DNA of 64,000 bases from Sipunculus nudus (Eukaryota; Annelida; Sipuncula; Golfingiida; Sipunculidae). Positions 1 to 10,628 of the stretch are shown here, piece by piece (position 1 is the first letter of the stretch; the number at the start of each line of letters is the position of its first letter). The position numbers and the translations under genes were made by a program. The stretch covers positions 34,887,229 to 34,951,228 of the forward strand of contig CM049314.1 in the NCBI GenBank assembly GCA_026874595.1, in the 5' to 3' direction. The notes beneath the pieces were generated by a model. It had not been told where the DNA came from. It saw only the letters and a list, made by a program, of their open reading frames with translations, and searched no databases.

Positions 1-733
1 TTGAATACGGAGGTTACCAGATTAGCTATATGATTTGAAGTTAGGTCTCGTGTATACATCTAGTTAATCAAGGAATTGTGCATCTCAAAATTATTAAATA
101 AATTTCCTACTTTTCTTCAAGTGAAGTTGAATTAAATAAATGTAATTATATATTATATTTCCATTTTATATTAATTTCATATGACGTAATTATGCTTCAT
201 TTAAATGTCACTGAAATAAAGTGCAAATTGAAGACCTGGATAAGTAAGTGCATGAAGATATGTAAGCCTACGTGCAATTTTCCTCTAAGATACCAGAATG
301 TACTGCTATGAAATCATAGTAACTAGGCATGATTTTGATAAGCATTGTTGGACTTACGTAGGCCTATATATTTGAATAACATAACATACATTAAAATGTA
401 CTGTGAAAACATGTTTCTTTGGTGTTACTTCACAGTTTAGTATCGTTTTCTCACGTTTATAAACTTTGGTATTATGTGCATTATCCCCAATAGCACATTT
501 TAAAAACACCTTTTCCACAATAAAAAATATTGTTTTTCCGTTATTTTATATTCTTGTTAATAACGATTTGTTTACATTAATGTGCATTGGCCTATTTATT
601 ATATATATGTAATAAATTATTGTTCCACTAGTACTACCAGTGTTTTCATTGTTTCTGATCCCTGCGGGAAAGAATCGATTCTAATGCATAGGCCTACATA
701 TTGCATGACGTGAGAGGATGTTTCCAGGTGATT
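1..733. other. AT-rich unique sequence, no gene seen
   Basis: No repeat family, exon-like open frame or RNA gene is recognisable. TAGGCCTA-like octamers occur near 362 and 690; these are a compositional feature of many invertebrate deuterostome and mollusc genomes and are not diagnostic. Confidence 0.5.
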
Positions 734-783
734 CCCCCCGCCCCCCCCCCCCCGGCCCCCCACCACCCCCACAAAAAAAAAAA
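734..783. repeat. C-rich low-complexity tract followed by poly-A
   Basis: A nearly pure cytosine run (734-770, interrupted by single G, GG and A bases) is followed by about 12 A. On the minus strand it is a G-rich tract able in principle to form a quadruplex. The glycine-rich open frames across it are artefacts of the homopolymer. Confidence 0.85.
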
Positions 784-1389
784 GAATAATCAGACCGCCA
801 GTCGGCACAGCATCTCATGATGCTTCTTATAATAAACACGCCAGACTCAGTCACGTGAACCATGTCCATTTAAAAGACTTTACAAAATAAACACGCCAGA
901 CCCAGTCACGTGAACCTTGCTGATGTAAAAGTAGGTACGATTGGGTGAGAAAAGTTTGCAGCGTCAGTGCGTCACCGCTGGCTGGATGACGCGGTAAAAT
1001 TGGACCGTTCAGGAAAAAAAACCCAAACAGACGTGTCGTCTTGCATCTTAATTGTCCAGTAAATGTTTTATTTATTTTTATTTTTCCGTTATATTGACTA
1101 GATAGGATAATTCTGTGACTAAAGTCTGCAAAACCGCCTCGTTAATGTACCTTGTGTGCTACATATTGCTAAATTCACTCATTATCGCTCAATCACCGTC
1201 AGCCGCGGAGGGGCGGTTACTTCAAAAGAAGTTGCATGGATACCCTCAATTAAGAAAATAAGAGTTTTCACAAGTGCAAGACATATTTGTTTTGATTTTT
1301 TATTTCAAATTTTAGTACATTCGCACTGTTTCGAATGGGAAAGATTTGGATATATCAACGTTTATTTAGGCTAATCGTTGATCGAACCA
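784..1389. other. Unique sequence with a short direct repeat
   Basis: The phrase ACACGCCAGAC followed by CAGTCACGTGAACC occurs at about 836-863 and again at about 890-917. This is a 54-bp spaced direct duplication containing a CACGTG E-box in each copy. Nothing else is recognised up to 1389. Confidence 0.5.
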
Positions 1390-1559
1390 AGTGCACACCT
1401 GTTTACCTGTCGCACCTGGATTTTTACCAGTGCAGATAAACGCGACAGACCAACTAAACAGCAATTTTATTATTGCATGAAATGTTAACAAACAGGGTAG
1501 ACACATTTTTCCAGATTTTATTTTAAAATCAGTCGGCGATTTGTTTTTGCCTGCTCATG

Positions 1560-2850
1560 TAAAAATATATTAATTTGACATAAAAAGGTATATTACAGGT
1601 AACCAGATAATTAGTGCATTTCACACCCATAAATTATATATTTTGCACATTGGACAAAAGTAAATAGTTTTTATTGCAATGTCCCTTATAACAAGTATAA
1701 TATATAATTTAAATTAAAAAAATGAGAATTTACCTTTATTTACCTGATCTTACCTGTGCAGGTGAGTAAACTTTTACAGGTAGAAATTGGCAAAATTGAA
1801 ATCCACAAGTCTCGTGGCTGTGCAGTTAATTAAAAGATAGTTTCTGCATATTGTTTTAACTCCTTCAAAAATTTCCTCTCCACTTTTAAAATGAAAAGTT
1901 GTCTTTATATTCTGTACTTACAAAGGTAATTAAATCTGTTTAAGATCAAAGGTATCATTTCAGGTAACCCAATAAATAGTGCAGTTAGTACCTATAATTC
2001 ATAAATTTTACACATGGCACTCAAAATTAAGTTGTATGTTTTTTTTTCTCCCTTATTACATGTATAAAATATATATACTTCATTAAAAAAATAATTTACC
2101 TGTATTTACCTGAACTCACCTGTACAGGTGAGTATGTTTTTATGTGTAACCGTAACCAAAATTATCAATTTATGTTTTACATGTCTGAAAAATCAAAATA
2201 TAATGGTTTTACACAGTTGACACTTGTTTATCCATATTCTTCTCAGCCACTTTTCAGCATGATTTTGTCACTGCCACAGGTAATTAGATCAGTTGAAGAA
2301 CAAAGGTACTATTCACATAGGTAACTTAATTACTGTATTAAAAGCACCTGTTCTTATATCAAAATGAATTATACAGTCCATAAATAGAGAAGGTATTAAT
2401 TTATAGTAACTATATTGATGAACAAGGTGTTTGCTAACATATTCAGAAAAAAAAATAATTTACCTTTACTTACCTGTACAGGTAAACATATGTGTTATAT
2501 GTTAATAATCATAGAATGTGCTCTTTGGGTCAGCAAGCTTTTCAGGTGAAAAATATTTGATTTCCACAGAAAAATCTAATTTACTTGCACATTCTGGTTC
2601 GTTGGTGGTTCCCTTTCCAGTATTAAACCAAATCATTTACCTTTTTCTTACCATTAATTAATAATTACCTTAGAGTGAAAAAAAATCCTTACATTTCCCT
2701 TTTTTTATCAAAGGGTTAATGGGTTACCTGAACAGGATGAAAGGGGTCATTTTGGTGATATACCAGTGAGTGGAAATACAGTTAGTACAGATTTACCTGT
2801 TTTTACCTGTATATACCTTAGTTACATACATATCAAACCAGGTATATAGA
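1560..2850. repeat. Divergent tandem repeat, unit about 365 bp, 3 to 4 copies
   Basis: The block TTTACCTxTATTTACCTGA, followed by CTTACCTGTxCAGGTGAG, begins near 1730, 2096 and 2460. A weaker fourth version is at about 2792. The phrase CAGGTAACC(C)A with ATAATTAGTGCA-like sequence recurs at 1595 and 1962. Spacing is 366, 364 and about 332 bp. Between the anchors the copies are strongly diverged, so this is an old array. Each unit is rich in TTACCTG and CAGGTAA, including the perfect palindrome CACCTGTACAGGTG at 2117-2130. Confidence 0.7.
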
Positions 2851-4290
2851 AAATAAATAAAATAACATGATGGACATATACCTGACAGTAAAAGCTGAAA
2901 ATTTCACAAAGATACCTTTAACGGTTACTGAGATAATGTCTCTTATATAGATTCATGTCAAAATGTGGAAAAAATGCAAAATAAATCTGAACAGTAGGAG
3001 TGTGACAATCCACAGGCTAATCTGAACAGTAAAGGGTTAATAACACATCTTTTATTTTTGTGATCTGCATATGCAAAAGAAAATTGTTTTCAGTGAAACT
3101 TTCTCCTTTTGATATGAATTCATTTTCCTTTTTACTTAGCAGTAGTCAAGGTGAAATTGTTTAAAAAGGAGACTAGAGAGAGGACAATCTGTGTGACAAG
3201 CAATGGTAGTCTGTCTAGGATGAACTGTTTGCATTCCAGTGTGTTTAAACAGTGCTAGTTTGCTCATGTTAACACTTTGGAGGAACGATGTGGCTTTCAC
3301 ACTTGAGAGCAGAGCATCAGACAGAGCAATTAAATTTTATTATTATTCGAAGGGAAGTCTGCTCTTTCTTAAGAAAAGAATTTTTAGAAGAAAAAAGGTG
3401 TTGCTTTATAAGTAAATGCTGTTTTCAGATCCCTGGAAAACCTCATGAACTTGCTGGTTACGTGATAAGTTGTAAAAATTTAAACTAATGATTACAATGC
3501 CCCACATGGAATGCTATTAAGCCATTTTAGGATCCATAATTTATTTGTTTAAAAGAGGCTGTTCTATTTATGGTAACACCTCCAAAGAAAATGTCTAATA
3601 TAATATTCTATATGTTCAAAACCTGCACATCTGTTTAAAAATTAAAGGAGATTAGCATATTTCTAATAATAAACAGACCATACATTAAGGATATAGCTGT
3701 TATATGATAAGTTTGAAAGGAGAGAAACATATAAACTCTAATGCTAGCATATTTAATTAATTGTCAGAAATAGACAGATTCACACACAGCATATTTTGTA
3801 AAGATAGCTATTCACCTGCCTTTAATATAGAATTTATGTAATTTCTGGCTTCTCTGTATACATATTTATGAACTCTTGATAATTCCTGCTCATGAAAATT
3901 CTTATGAAGCTTCTGTGATGGATGTATGTGCTTGTCTTTCTACAAGGTTGTAGTAAACACAGCAATATTTACAAAATGGAAAAAAAAACCCATGTAACCT
4001 AAGATGGTTCTTTGATCATTGTATATGTACAGAAGTTGAAAGGTCACTAGTTGCAAAAATGCCTTTTGCAAAATTTGGTTCAGCTGACTTGCCACCAGAT
4101 GTCCTTTTTGATTGTGTTTGGATTATTTTGGCAGATCTGAACATGGTTATAAACAAAACGAACATCCTGTGTGTGGTGGGACAAGCATTTGTGGGCCTAA
4201 TATTATAATGGGTTCAGGGGATTATCTTTAGTTAATAAATGTCACATATCAGAATAGGCCCCTTTAATGTATTTATGGAGGGGTTCTGCC
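2851..4290. other. AT-rich sequence without recognised features
   Basis: I find no tandem structure, splice-bounded open frame or dispersed family. The short open frame at 3288-3488 lacks any recognisable domain and has AT-driven composition. Confidence 0.45.
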
Positions 4291-4292
4291 CA

Positions 4293-4307
4293 CCCCCCCC
4301 CCCCCCC
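4293..4307. repeat. Poly-C run, 15 bp
   Basis: Uninterrupted run of 15 C. It is one of about eight long G or C homopolymers in an otherwise AT-rich window. Confidence 0.95.
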
Positions 4308-4360
4308 GTAACAGTAAAATCACCTAGGAGAAGATAGCTTAAAATAATTAAAGGAGAAAA

Positions 4361-4635
4361 AATCTGGTTGGGTAAAGGTTAACTCACATACAAAAGCTGT
4401 CACGATACACTTCAGATCTAAGAAATAATTCCTTTGTCCAACTTCTTTTGGCCCCAGATGCTCAACTGGCCAAATAATGCACGGGTGCGGTATGTCTGTG
4501 CATCAGACACAAGTAATCTGTTGGTTACACTCACAGCAGTACCTCGGGATCAGCTGCATCATGGCTCATACAAATGCACTTGAAAACGACAAAATAGCCA
4601 TTGAAAGTGACAACTTATTATACCGAAGCCATTTG
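4361..4635 (+). repeat. Dispersed repeat, copy A (about 275 bp)
   Basis: This segment is clearly similar to the reverse complement of 25068-25300. Shared blocks include TTGGGTAAAG, AGATxTAAGAAATAATxCC, GATGCTCAACTGGC (GGTGCTCAACTGGC in the other copy), GATCAGCTGxxTCATGG and CTCATACAAATGCACTTG. The similarity stops near 4632 in both copies. It is probably a transposon-derived family of unknown class; no terminal repeats or target duplication are obvious. Confidence 0.75.
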
Positions 4636-4639
4636 CATG

Positions 4640-5875
4640 CACGTGATGGGTACAGCTGATTTTTATGCAACCAGAGAATGCCTCTTTAAAATAAACCATA
4701 TTTGCTTAACTATATTATTATGAAGTAAATGGCATAAATTGCCTCAGAATAGTTTAAAGCATATCTGATGAAATATTAAAGGAAAGTATAAGATTGGATA
4801 TACGTAGCATGTTAAGGTCATACCCATCAGTATCTCCAACACATTTCAACACATACTTTAATGGCAGCTCATTGTCAACAGAGCAATAAACACCTCACTA
4901 CCAATTGGACACTCAGTAGTATAACAGGAGTAGGGGGATGTTTTGCTGGGTAGATCAACCAGCACAGCCTAATCTGTACCCAGGCTGTGACAGTATTTGC
5001 TACGTATTCCAGCCACAGAGCTGTTAATGTGATTTTGTCGTCACACCTGATCCGTGCTGAACTGTGAGTATTGTTAACACCATCTATAGTGTTAATGTTA
5101 TCTTCTCTGGTTCTTTCAGTCATATGTGTTTGTGACATGTTCAGATGCAAAACACCAGTATTAACAAAACCCAGCTTTGGGTAATTTAATTGGTGGATTT
5201 TGTGCCCACAAAATCACATTTGGCCATCTTACCATTCTGCAGGTAAACTTCTTATATCACAGCCTATCACAGCCAGATTTGTTTAAATAAGGTCCTTAAT
5301 TGGTAAATCATAATGGATCACATCTACTTTCAGTCTTCAGGGACATATATTTTTAATTTGACAACCTAGCTAGCTAAATTGTTTACATAAGGTCTCCGGG
5401 TAAATTGTAGCAGATTACATATTTTAGTGTTCAGAGATACAAATTTCTTATTTGACATCCATACACATATCTAGGTGAGGTCTCGATCCTGAAAAAAGTA
5501 GGTCATTGTGGCATGAATCTACAAATAACCCATTTTCATAGGTTAAACTCATGCTACCAGTAATTAACTTTACCTACATGTACTCAATACCACCTGAAAC
5601 TGAATCATTTAAGTTAAATTAAAAAGTAGGCTAGTGTGTGCTTATGTATTATAGTCACAGGCTGAAATAAATTTTCCACATATAAAGTTATTTCTCACTT
5701 TGAACAAGGAATATTTACCATGTTATGCTTGTAAATCTGTGTGTATTAATGGTATGTCTGTATATCTGACCTAGTGAATAAATAAGCATGTTGTACCTTT
5801 ACTGTCTTACACATGACCTGGCTCCCTTCTCTGAACTTCAGGGCTATTATCATATGTCACCTACAGAGGTTATAC
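4640..5875. other. Unique sequence, no gene seen
   Basis: Mixed AT-rich sequence. The minus-strand open frame at 4875-5150 (91 codons) has no recognisable domain. I assign nothing here. Confidence 0.45.
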
Positions 5876-5877
5876 AG

Positions 5878-6045
5878 TGTAACCTGTAGTATGAGACCAC
5901 CCATGGGACTGACTTAAAGTGGTCTTAATTGACAGGTCAGTTATAACCAATGTGAATGATTTTGTTTCAAACAAGAATGGTCTTAATAGCTAGATAAGTG
6001 GTCTTATAAGACAGGTGGTCTTTCAAACATACAGGTTCTACTGTA
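5878..6045 (+). repeat. Dispersed GTGGTCTTATAAGACAGG repeat, copy 1
   Basis: The copy contains GACCACCCATGGGACTG, GTGGTCTTATAAGACAGG, GGTGGTCTTTCA and ACAGGTTCTACTGT. All but the last are shared in the same order with 19263-19432. Within each copy the core TGGTCTTxATxGACAGGT recurs three or four times, so the element is itself built from a short repeated motif. Class unknown. Confidence 0.75.
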
Positions 6046-6100
6046 TATCAAGAGTTTTGTGGGAGTATATGTTTTTGGCATCATGTGCCCTCCATTTCAG

Positions 6101-6189
6101 ATGAGAAGAGATCAACCAGTCCAGTGGGAACAAACCAACCAGAGCCAGCAGTGGCAGGGACACCAGAAGAACCAGAGCCAGAGGAAGAG
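6101..6189 (+). CDS. Candidate internal exon, acidic Pro/Glu-rich segment
   Basis: An 89-bp segment is bounded by a 3-prime splice site (CTCCATTTCAG before 6101) and a strong 5-prime splice site (GAG then GTAAGC at 6190). The frame starting at 6103 is open for 29 codons, beginning EKRSTSPVGTNQPEP and ending EEPEPEEE. The two leading bases complete a codon begun in the previous exon, and the exon ends on a codon boundary. The composition is that of a disordered linker in a nuclear or cytoskeletal protein. DEKRSTSPV resembles a short stretch of SoxD transcription factors, but the match is too short to assign the gene. The frame stays open past the donor into the 31-bp minisatellite, which is probably intronic. 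A second frame of the exon is also open. RNA evidence is lacking. Confidence 0.4.
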
Positions 6190-6269
6190 GTAAGCAAGTG
6201 TGTCCTGGTTGACCTGTCATATATGTTTATGAAGGACAATAAAAAAATGAGTGAAACTCTAGCTGCCTG

Positions 6270-6610
6270 GTCAAAACCCCGCAGGCAAGAACCAAACCCA
6301 GTCAAAACCCCACAGGCAAGAAACCAACCCAGTCAAAACCCCGCAGGCAAGAACCAAACCCAGTCAAAACCCCACAAGCAAGAACCCAACTCAGTCAAAA
6401 CCCCACAGGCAAGAACCCAACCCAGTCCAAACCCCACAGGCAAGAACCCAACCCAGTCCAAACCCCACAGGCAAGAACTCAATCCAGTCAAAACCACGCA
6501 GGCAAGAACCAAACCCAGTCAAAACCCCACAGGCAAGAAACCAAGCCAGTCAAAACCCCACAGGCAAGAACCCAACACAGTCAAAACCCCACAGGCAAGA
6601 ACCCAACTTT
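6270..6610 (+). repeat. 31-bp minisatellite, 11 copies
   Basis: The unit is about 31 bp, with core AGTCAAAACCCCACAGGCAA followed by GAACCCAACCC, repeated about 11 times over 341 bp. Because 31 equals 3n+1, a single frame reads each unit in a new phase and gives SQNPTGKN, VKTPQART and SKPHRQEP in rotation. None of the three phases contains a stop, so an open frame runs through the whole array to the stop at 6610-6612. Its position just after a splice donor suggests an intronic array. Confidence 0.9.
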
Positions 6611-6740
6611 AAACATTCAAAGTAGAACAATAACAACTTTTCCCACTACTATACTCACTTGCAATATTTCTATTCATTATTTGATCATGAAAATTTTCTT
6701 GTATGATCTAATATAATTTGGAAGAATAACCACATGCTAA

Positions 6741-6870
6741 AGGAAGAATATTCTTATTCTTTTGAAATTCTAACAAAATACATGTACATCACATTCCAAC
6801 ACCACTAAAGAAAGAATATTCTTATTCTTATAAAACTCTAACAAAATTCATGAATACCACATTCAAACAT
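6741..6870 (+). repeat. Tandem duplication, unit about 66 bp, 2 copies
   Basis: AGAATATTCTTATTCTT, then a variable triplet, TCTAACAAAAT and ACCACATTC or ATCACATTC occur at about 6744-6797 and again at about 6811-6866. The offset is about 66-67 bp with modest divergence. Confidence 0.75.
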
Positions 6871-7382
6871 CTGGGATGCAAGAATGCCTGGCTCCTACTA
6901 CATGTTTTGGGCTGGGTTTTGTCTGAGCCATTTTTGTCAAAGGACTGAGGAGGTTTTTCACCAACTAGGGGTTTGTCTTGGTCAGGTTTGTTTTCAGTCC
7001 TACAGAGCAAAGAGATTGGATTTGCACAAGTATTCAACCTACGCATCAATTACTGGCAGTCTGTGGAGGAATGACAAGAGGTATGTGGTAGCATTCAAAC
7101 AAAATGATTTCCTTTGAATCTGATTGCATGAGACCATTAGTTTTATTCTGAGTCCACAAATCTTCATATTTTCAATTTTTAAATCTTCATGCTCAGAAAG
7201 TTTTTTTTCCCAATTACCTCCATGAATAATTAACTGCTTGGCATTTGGTACCTTTCATATAATAATGCCTCAATATGGCATTAATCTTTATCAGTCAGAA
7301 ATAGAGTAACAAAAAACTCATCAGTATTAGACATGCATTGCTTGACCTAACCTTACATATTACTAATTCAGACCTATATTGA

Positions 7383-7390
<8 letters not shown>
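6871..7390. other. Unique sequence, no gene seen
   Basis: The short open frames on both strands around 6828-7117 have no recognisable domain. No splice-bounded exon stands out. Confidence 0.4.

Positions 7391-7438
<48 letters not shown>
7391..7438. repeat. (TA)n microsatellite
   Basis: (TG)n passes into about 22 uninterrupted TA units that run directly into the left arm of the hairpin at 7430-7532. Confidence 0.95.
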
Positions 7439-7439
<1 letters not shown>

Positions 7440-7532
7440 TGTGTAAGGAATCAAACGATTGTAAGCATCGTGTTTACTAATTAGTTTCGTACGATGCTTA
7501 CAATCGTTTGATTCCTTACACATGATATATAT
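7430..7532. repeat. Perfect inverted repeat, 42-bp arms, 19-bp loop
   Basis: The left arm 7430-7471 and right arm 7491-7532 are exact reverse complements (7471 pairs with 7491, 7430 with 7532). The inner part reads CGATTGTAAGCATCGT on the left and ACGATGCTTACAATCG on the right. The loop 7472-7490 is AT-rich. The outer bases belong to the flanking TA array. A foldback MITE inserted in a TA-rich target is the simplest reading. Animal microRNA precursors normally carry mismatches and bulges, so a perfect 42-bp stem argues against one. Confidence 0.9.
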
Positions 7533-7599
7533 TGATACGCTCTGGTTATACCATAGAGCACTTTGCCTTCAGTGCATTGCCAACAGCCTAGAAAGAACA

Positions 7600-7603
<4 letters not shown>

Positions 7604-7637
<34 letters not shown>
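7604..7637. repeat. (TA)n microsatellite
   Basis: About 17 TA units lie 72 bp downstream of the hairpin. They may be the other flank of the same insertion. Confidence 0.95.
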
Positions 7638-7639
<2 letters not shown>

Positions 7640-7974
7640 GATTTTTCCAATATAATATTGAAATGCACAAATTGTTATAGTGAAACAAGCATACTTAAAT
7701 ATACTAATTTCAAAGAGTTTCAGTTGGTTAAATGAAATACTATGAAACATGAAATTGTATTCCAAGAATAAGAAAGCAAGCAGTAAGACTATCTATATAG
7801 TAATACCATTTTATTTATTTTACTTACTGGCAGCAACCTCTGTACATTGAAGGGACTATGATTCAGCCTAGTACATTTTAAATTGCAGGTACATCTGAAA
7901 GATAGGTTCATACTCTCTTGTGTATCAAAGTATATATACTTCATACTTGGTATGCCTGGTATCAGTGATGTAGC

Positions 7975-8065
7975 ACTTGAGTCCTCTTTTTATAAGGACT
8001 TGGACTCAAGGGTCCTGGACTTAGGACTCAGAAGTAAGGACTAGAATAATCAGTCTGAGTCCATC
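7975..8065 (+). repeat. GGACTCA-type hexamer-like degenerate repeat, block 1
   Basis: Short irregular units such as GACTTGGACTCA, GGTCCTGGACTTAGGACTC and AGTAAGGACTAG recur. The same motif family returns at 8280-8405. Confidence 0.7.
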
Positions 8066-8279
8066 CCAAGGACAATAGTAAAGAAAATTATGTTACAAGT
8101 TATATAGGGATTGTGCATTTTGATGAACTACTAATAGAATATTACAGTGTACTTACCATGTTTTAGCTCTGCATCAGGGGCTAAATGTAATTAAATATTC
8201 AAGTAAAGGACACTTACATAAAATTTGCAGGATTATCTCAAATATCCTTTTTTAAATTTCTTTTAATGAGAATATTTGT

Positions 8280-8405
8280 ATTGGACTCAGGTTGAAAATG
8301 ACTCAGACTGGAAGAAGGTGGACTTGGACTCAGACTTTAAGGACTCTGACTTGGAATTGAGTAGCCTGGAGTCAGACTTGTACTTGGACTCGGATGTTTT
8401 GGCTT
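8280..8405 (+). repeat. GGACTCAGACTT degenerate repeat, block 2
   Basis: Repeats of GGACTCAGACT, GGACTCTGACTTGG and GGAGTCAGACTTG create an Asp/Ser/Leu-rich open frame (DLDSDFKDSDLELSSLESDL). The coding look is a by-product of the short repeat, with no splice signals or domain. Blocks 1 and 2 lie 215 bp apart and are probably one degraded array. Confidence 0.7.
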
Positions 8406-8489
8406 TGACTTTTTCACTGCCTCGTATCAAGGAATGCTGCAGTACTAATGTTTTCAACAGATCATATGCAGTTCAGACAGACTAGCTGA

Positions 8490-8985
8490 AAAGTAAGATG
8501 GTGGAAAATACTTTGAAAAGGGTAATATTTGTGGGCTAAAACACTCGCTCAACAAACAGAGCAAACACAACTTCAAAAATGGCGGAAAGATGTTTAGTTA
8601 TAAATAGCTAGAGGTTGTTCTGCTGTTGTGGACATTTTGGAAATGTTTGAGAGAGTAGCACAAAATTGCCAGCTGTGTCACCTCTGAGACCAAAATTTTT
8701 TTCTAATCTTGTAAGATGTAGAGTGCTCAAAGTGCCCACTTAAAATTCTGAAGGTCCATGTAAAATTGAATTAAAAGCTTTTGAATTTCATCTCATTAGC
8801 TTATGCCGTCAGCTTACAAGATGAAGATATGGCCCATTAATGAGCAACAATTAGTGCGTTTATTGTTACCTTTAATAACCATTGTTAATGGATAATTGAG
8901 CAGGCTTTTAGACACAGATGGTTACCTCAGTCTTTACAGAAAGCCCCCATATCCTTTACTAAACTGTATAAATAACTGAAACCTG
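8490..8985. other. Unique sequence, no gene seen
   Basis: Ordinary AT-rich sequence with no recognised repeat or exon. Confidence 0.45.
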
Positions 8986-8987
8986 CA

Positions 8988-9255
8988 CCTATGGTCTACT
9001 GGGTAGAGCACAAGACTCAAAGCCAGGAGATTGTGAGTTTGAATCCCTGCTGAGATTTTTCCTTTTCACCCATAACCAGGGTGAACACTTGATCTGCAAG
9101 CTTAATGGGAAGACTGTACCTCACAGTTGAGTTTTACTCACAAACGAGTGCACTTTTCAGGGGCTCCTCAGTGTCAGTTCCCAGATATAACTTATAGTAA
9201 TTATGTAAGCCAGCCATAAAAAGGGAGGCTGTAACCTCCATTAAAAATTGTATTA
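8988..9255 (+). mobile_element. tRNA-headed SINE, plus orientation
   Basis: The head carries a box A-like TGGTCTACTGGGTAGAGCAC at 8992-9011 and a box B-like GAGTTTGAATCCC at about 9035-9047, spaced as in a RNA polymerase III internal promoter. A body of about 200 bp follows, ending in GGAGGCTGTAACCTCC (itself an inverted repeat) and an A-rich tail near 9241. The degenerate cloverleaf and attached body fit a tRNA-derived SINE and not a functional tRNA gene. The boundaries are approximate. Confidence 0.6.
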
Positions 9256-10080
9256 AAACTGCTTATATATAACTTAAAATTCTGACTGTAAGATATTAGA
9301 TAATATAACAGTAATTAGGTGAAAATGAAGACACTCTTATGATAACAGCACACATGAGATAGCATCCTAACACTACAAAAGTAAAGCGCACTTTACCAAC
9401 AAGGTCAGGATCAAGAAACACTTTTTGAAGCTTTTATATTAACCAGCAAGTAAACATTCATTGTTTCCAAGGATACATATTATCAAGGATACAGATATTA
9501 CCAGTAATTATAAAATTTAATATTACGTAAGTTGAAAATTATTTTTTAGAGAATTAGAAGTATTGTAGAAGTTAATAGCTCCAGTTCTGTCAGTTTCCAA
9601 TAAATGCTACCATTACCTGATTAAAATGGTTAAAAAACTTCAATTATTATTTTCACATGCACCAGCTGCTATATGATAGGGAAATTGGTTCACTTTAATT
9701 TCATGTAAAAATGGCTAAGCCCATTTTACATTGTTATATCCATTAGTGGGAATTATGGTAATCAGCCTGCCACTTTTGCTAATTAAATTGCCTGCTCTCT
9801 GTTTTATGAAATGTCAGCTGACTTTCAAATTCCACAGACCTTGATCTCTTTTTCTTTGAAGGTCATAGCAAGGTTGTTTTGCTGCTGATGTTTATTTAAT
9901 TCTTTTCCTGCATCAAAGACTGATGATTGATAATATAGCAGTAGAACCTGCACTTTGGATATATTGATATATGTGGATACATAGAAACAAAATACTTTTC
10001 TACACAGAATCAGTGTATATTGATACTTTAAAAAGCAGAAACCTCCTTTTGTCCATAATGTTATTATTTGTAAATCTTGT
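9256..10080. other. Unique sequence with a conserved-looking AT/homeobox-motif block
   Basis: No gene is seen. The stretch at about 9755-9800 contains TTGCTAATTAAATTGCC, a homeodomain-type TAATTA site in a non-repetitive context. This is the kind of block that turns out to be a conserved noncoding element, but conservation cannot be judged from one sequence. Confidence 0.35.
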
Positions 10081-10250
10081 GGTTGTCACAGTTAATGAAC
10101 TTAGTGAGGTCAAATGTCAGCTCTGCTCCCCAGTTGACCTGACCATGAAATCATGAGCAGATGTTGTTTGTCACAGCTCATGAACTTTGTTACTCCATAT
10201 AAAAGGTCATGCAGTCCTGCTCCCCATTTGACCTGACCGTTAACTCTATT
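10081..10250 (+). repeat. Tandem duplication, unit about 85 bp, 2 copies
   Basis: GTCACAGTTAATGAACTT, AGGTCAAATG-like sequence and CTGCTCCCCAGTTGACCTG at about 10085-10145 recur as GTCACAGCTCATGAACTTTG and CTGCTCCCCATTTGACCTG at about 10170-10238. Each copy ends with TTGACCTGACC. Confidence 0.75.
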
Positions 10251-10628
10251 TGTCCCTAATTGCCTACTCATTTAATGAATAATCATTAGCAGTTGTAGTT
10301 GGCAAAGTAACTAGTCAATCACCTGACAAAAGCAAAATCTGCATAATTTGGGCGACTCTCCCAAACAGAACACGTAGTTTTTTACCAGCATGTTAGGATA
10401 AAATAGCATAAAAGTTTTAGGCCTAAGGTTTTGGGAGCTATTCTGTGAAGTACCAAGGGAAAATAATGCCTTACTGAATTTGTATGAGACAATAAAAAAT
10501 ATGGCAAAACACTTCACAATTTCTGATATATTCATCACTGGAGAACAGAGATTGAGCAAATCCATCTGATGATGTCAGCTAATGTAATTTGTCATGAGGA
10601 AATAAGATAAAATAATTATCTTGGTATT

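Noticed and set aside
617-869. Glycine-rich protein on the minus strand
   Set aside because: It is a translation of the poly-C tract.
6101-6189. Naming the 6.1-kb exon as a SoxD (Sox5/6) exon
   Set aside because: Only about ten residues resemble the SoxD linker, from memory, and no HMG-box or coiled-coil exon is found in the window. The 23.1-kb exon does not match SoxD either.
7430-7532. microRNA precursor
   Set aside because: Animal microRNA hairpins usually have mismatches, bulges and a stem of about 30 bp. A perfect 42-bp stem continuous with a TA array looks like a transposon or palindrome.
8276-8485. Asp/Ser-rich secreted or biomineralisation-like protein
   Set aside because: The acidic peptide is encoded by a degenerate GGACTCAGACTT repeat without signal peptide or splice evidence, and a sister block lies 215 bp upstream.
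8992-9050. Functional tRNA gene
   Set aside because: Acceptor and T stems do not close, and sequence typical of a SINE body follows. The same applies to 20610-20680, 30830-30895 and 50835-50910.
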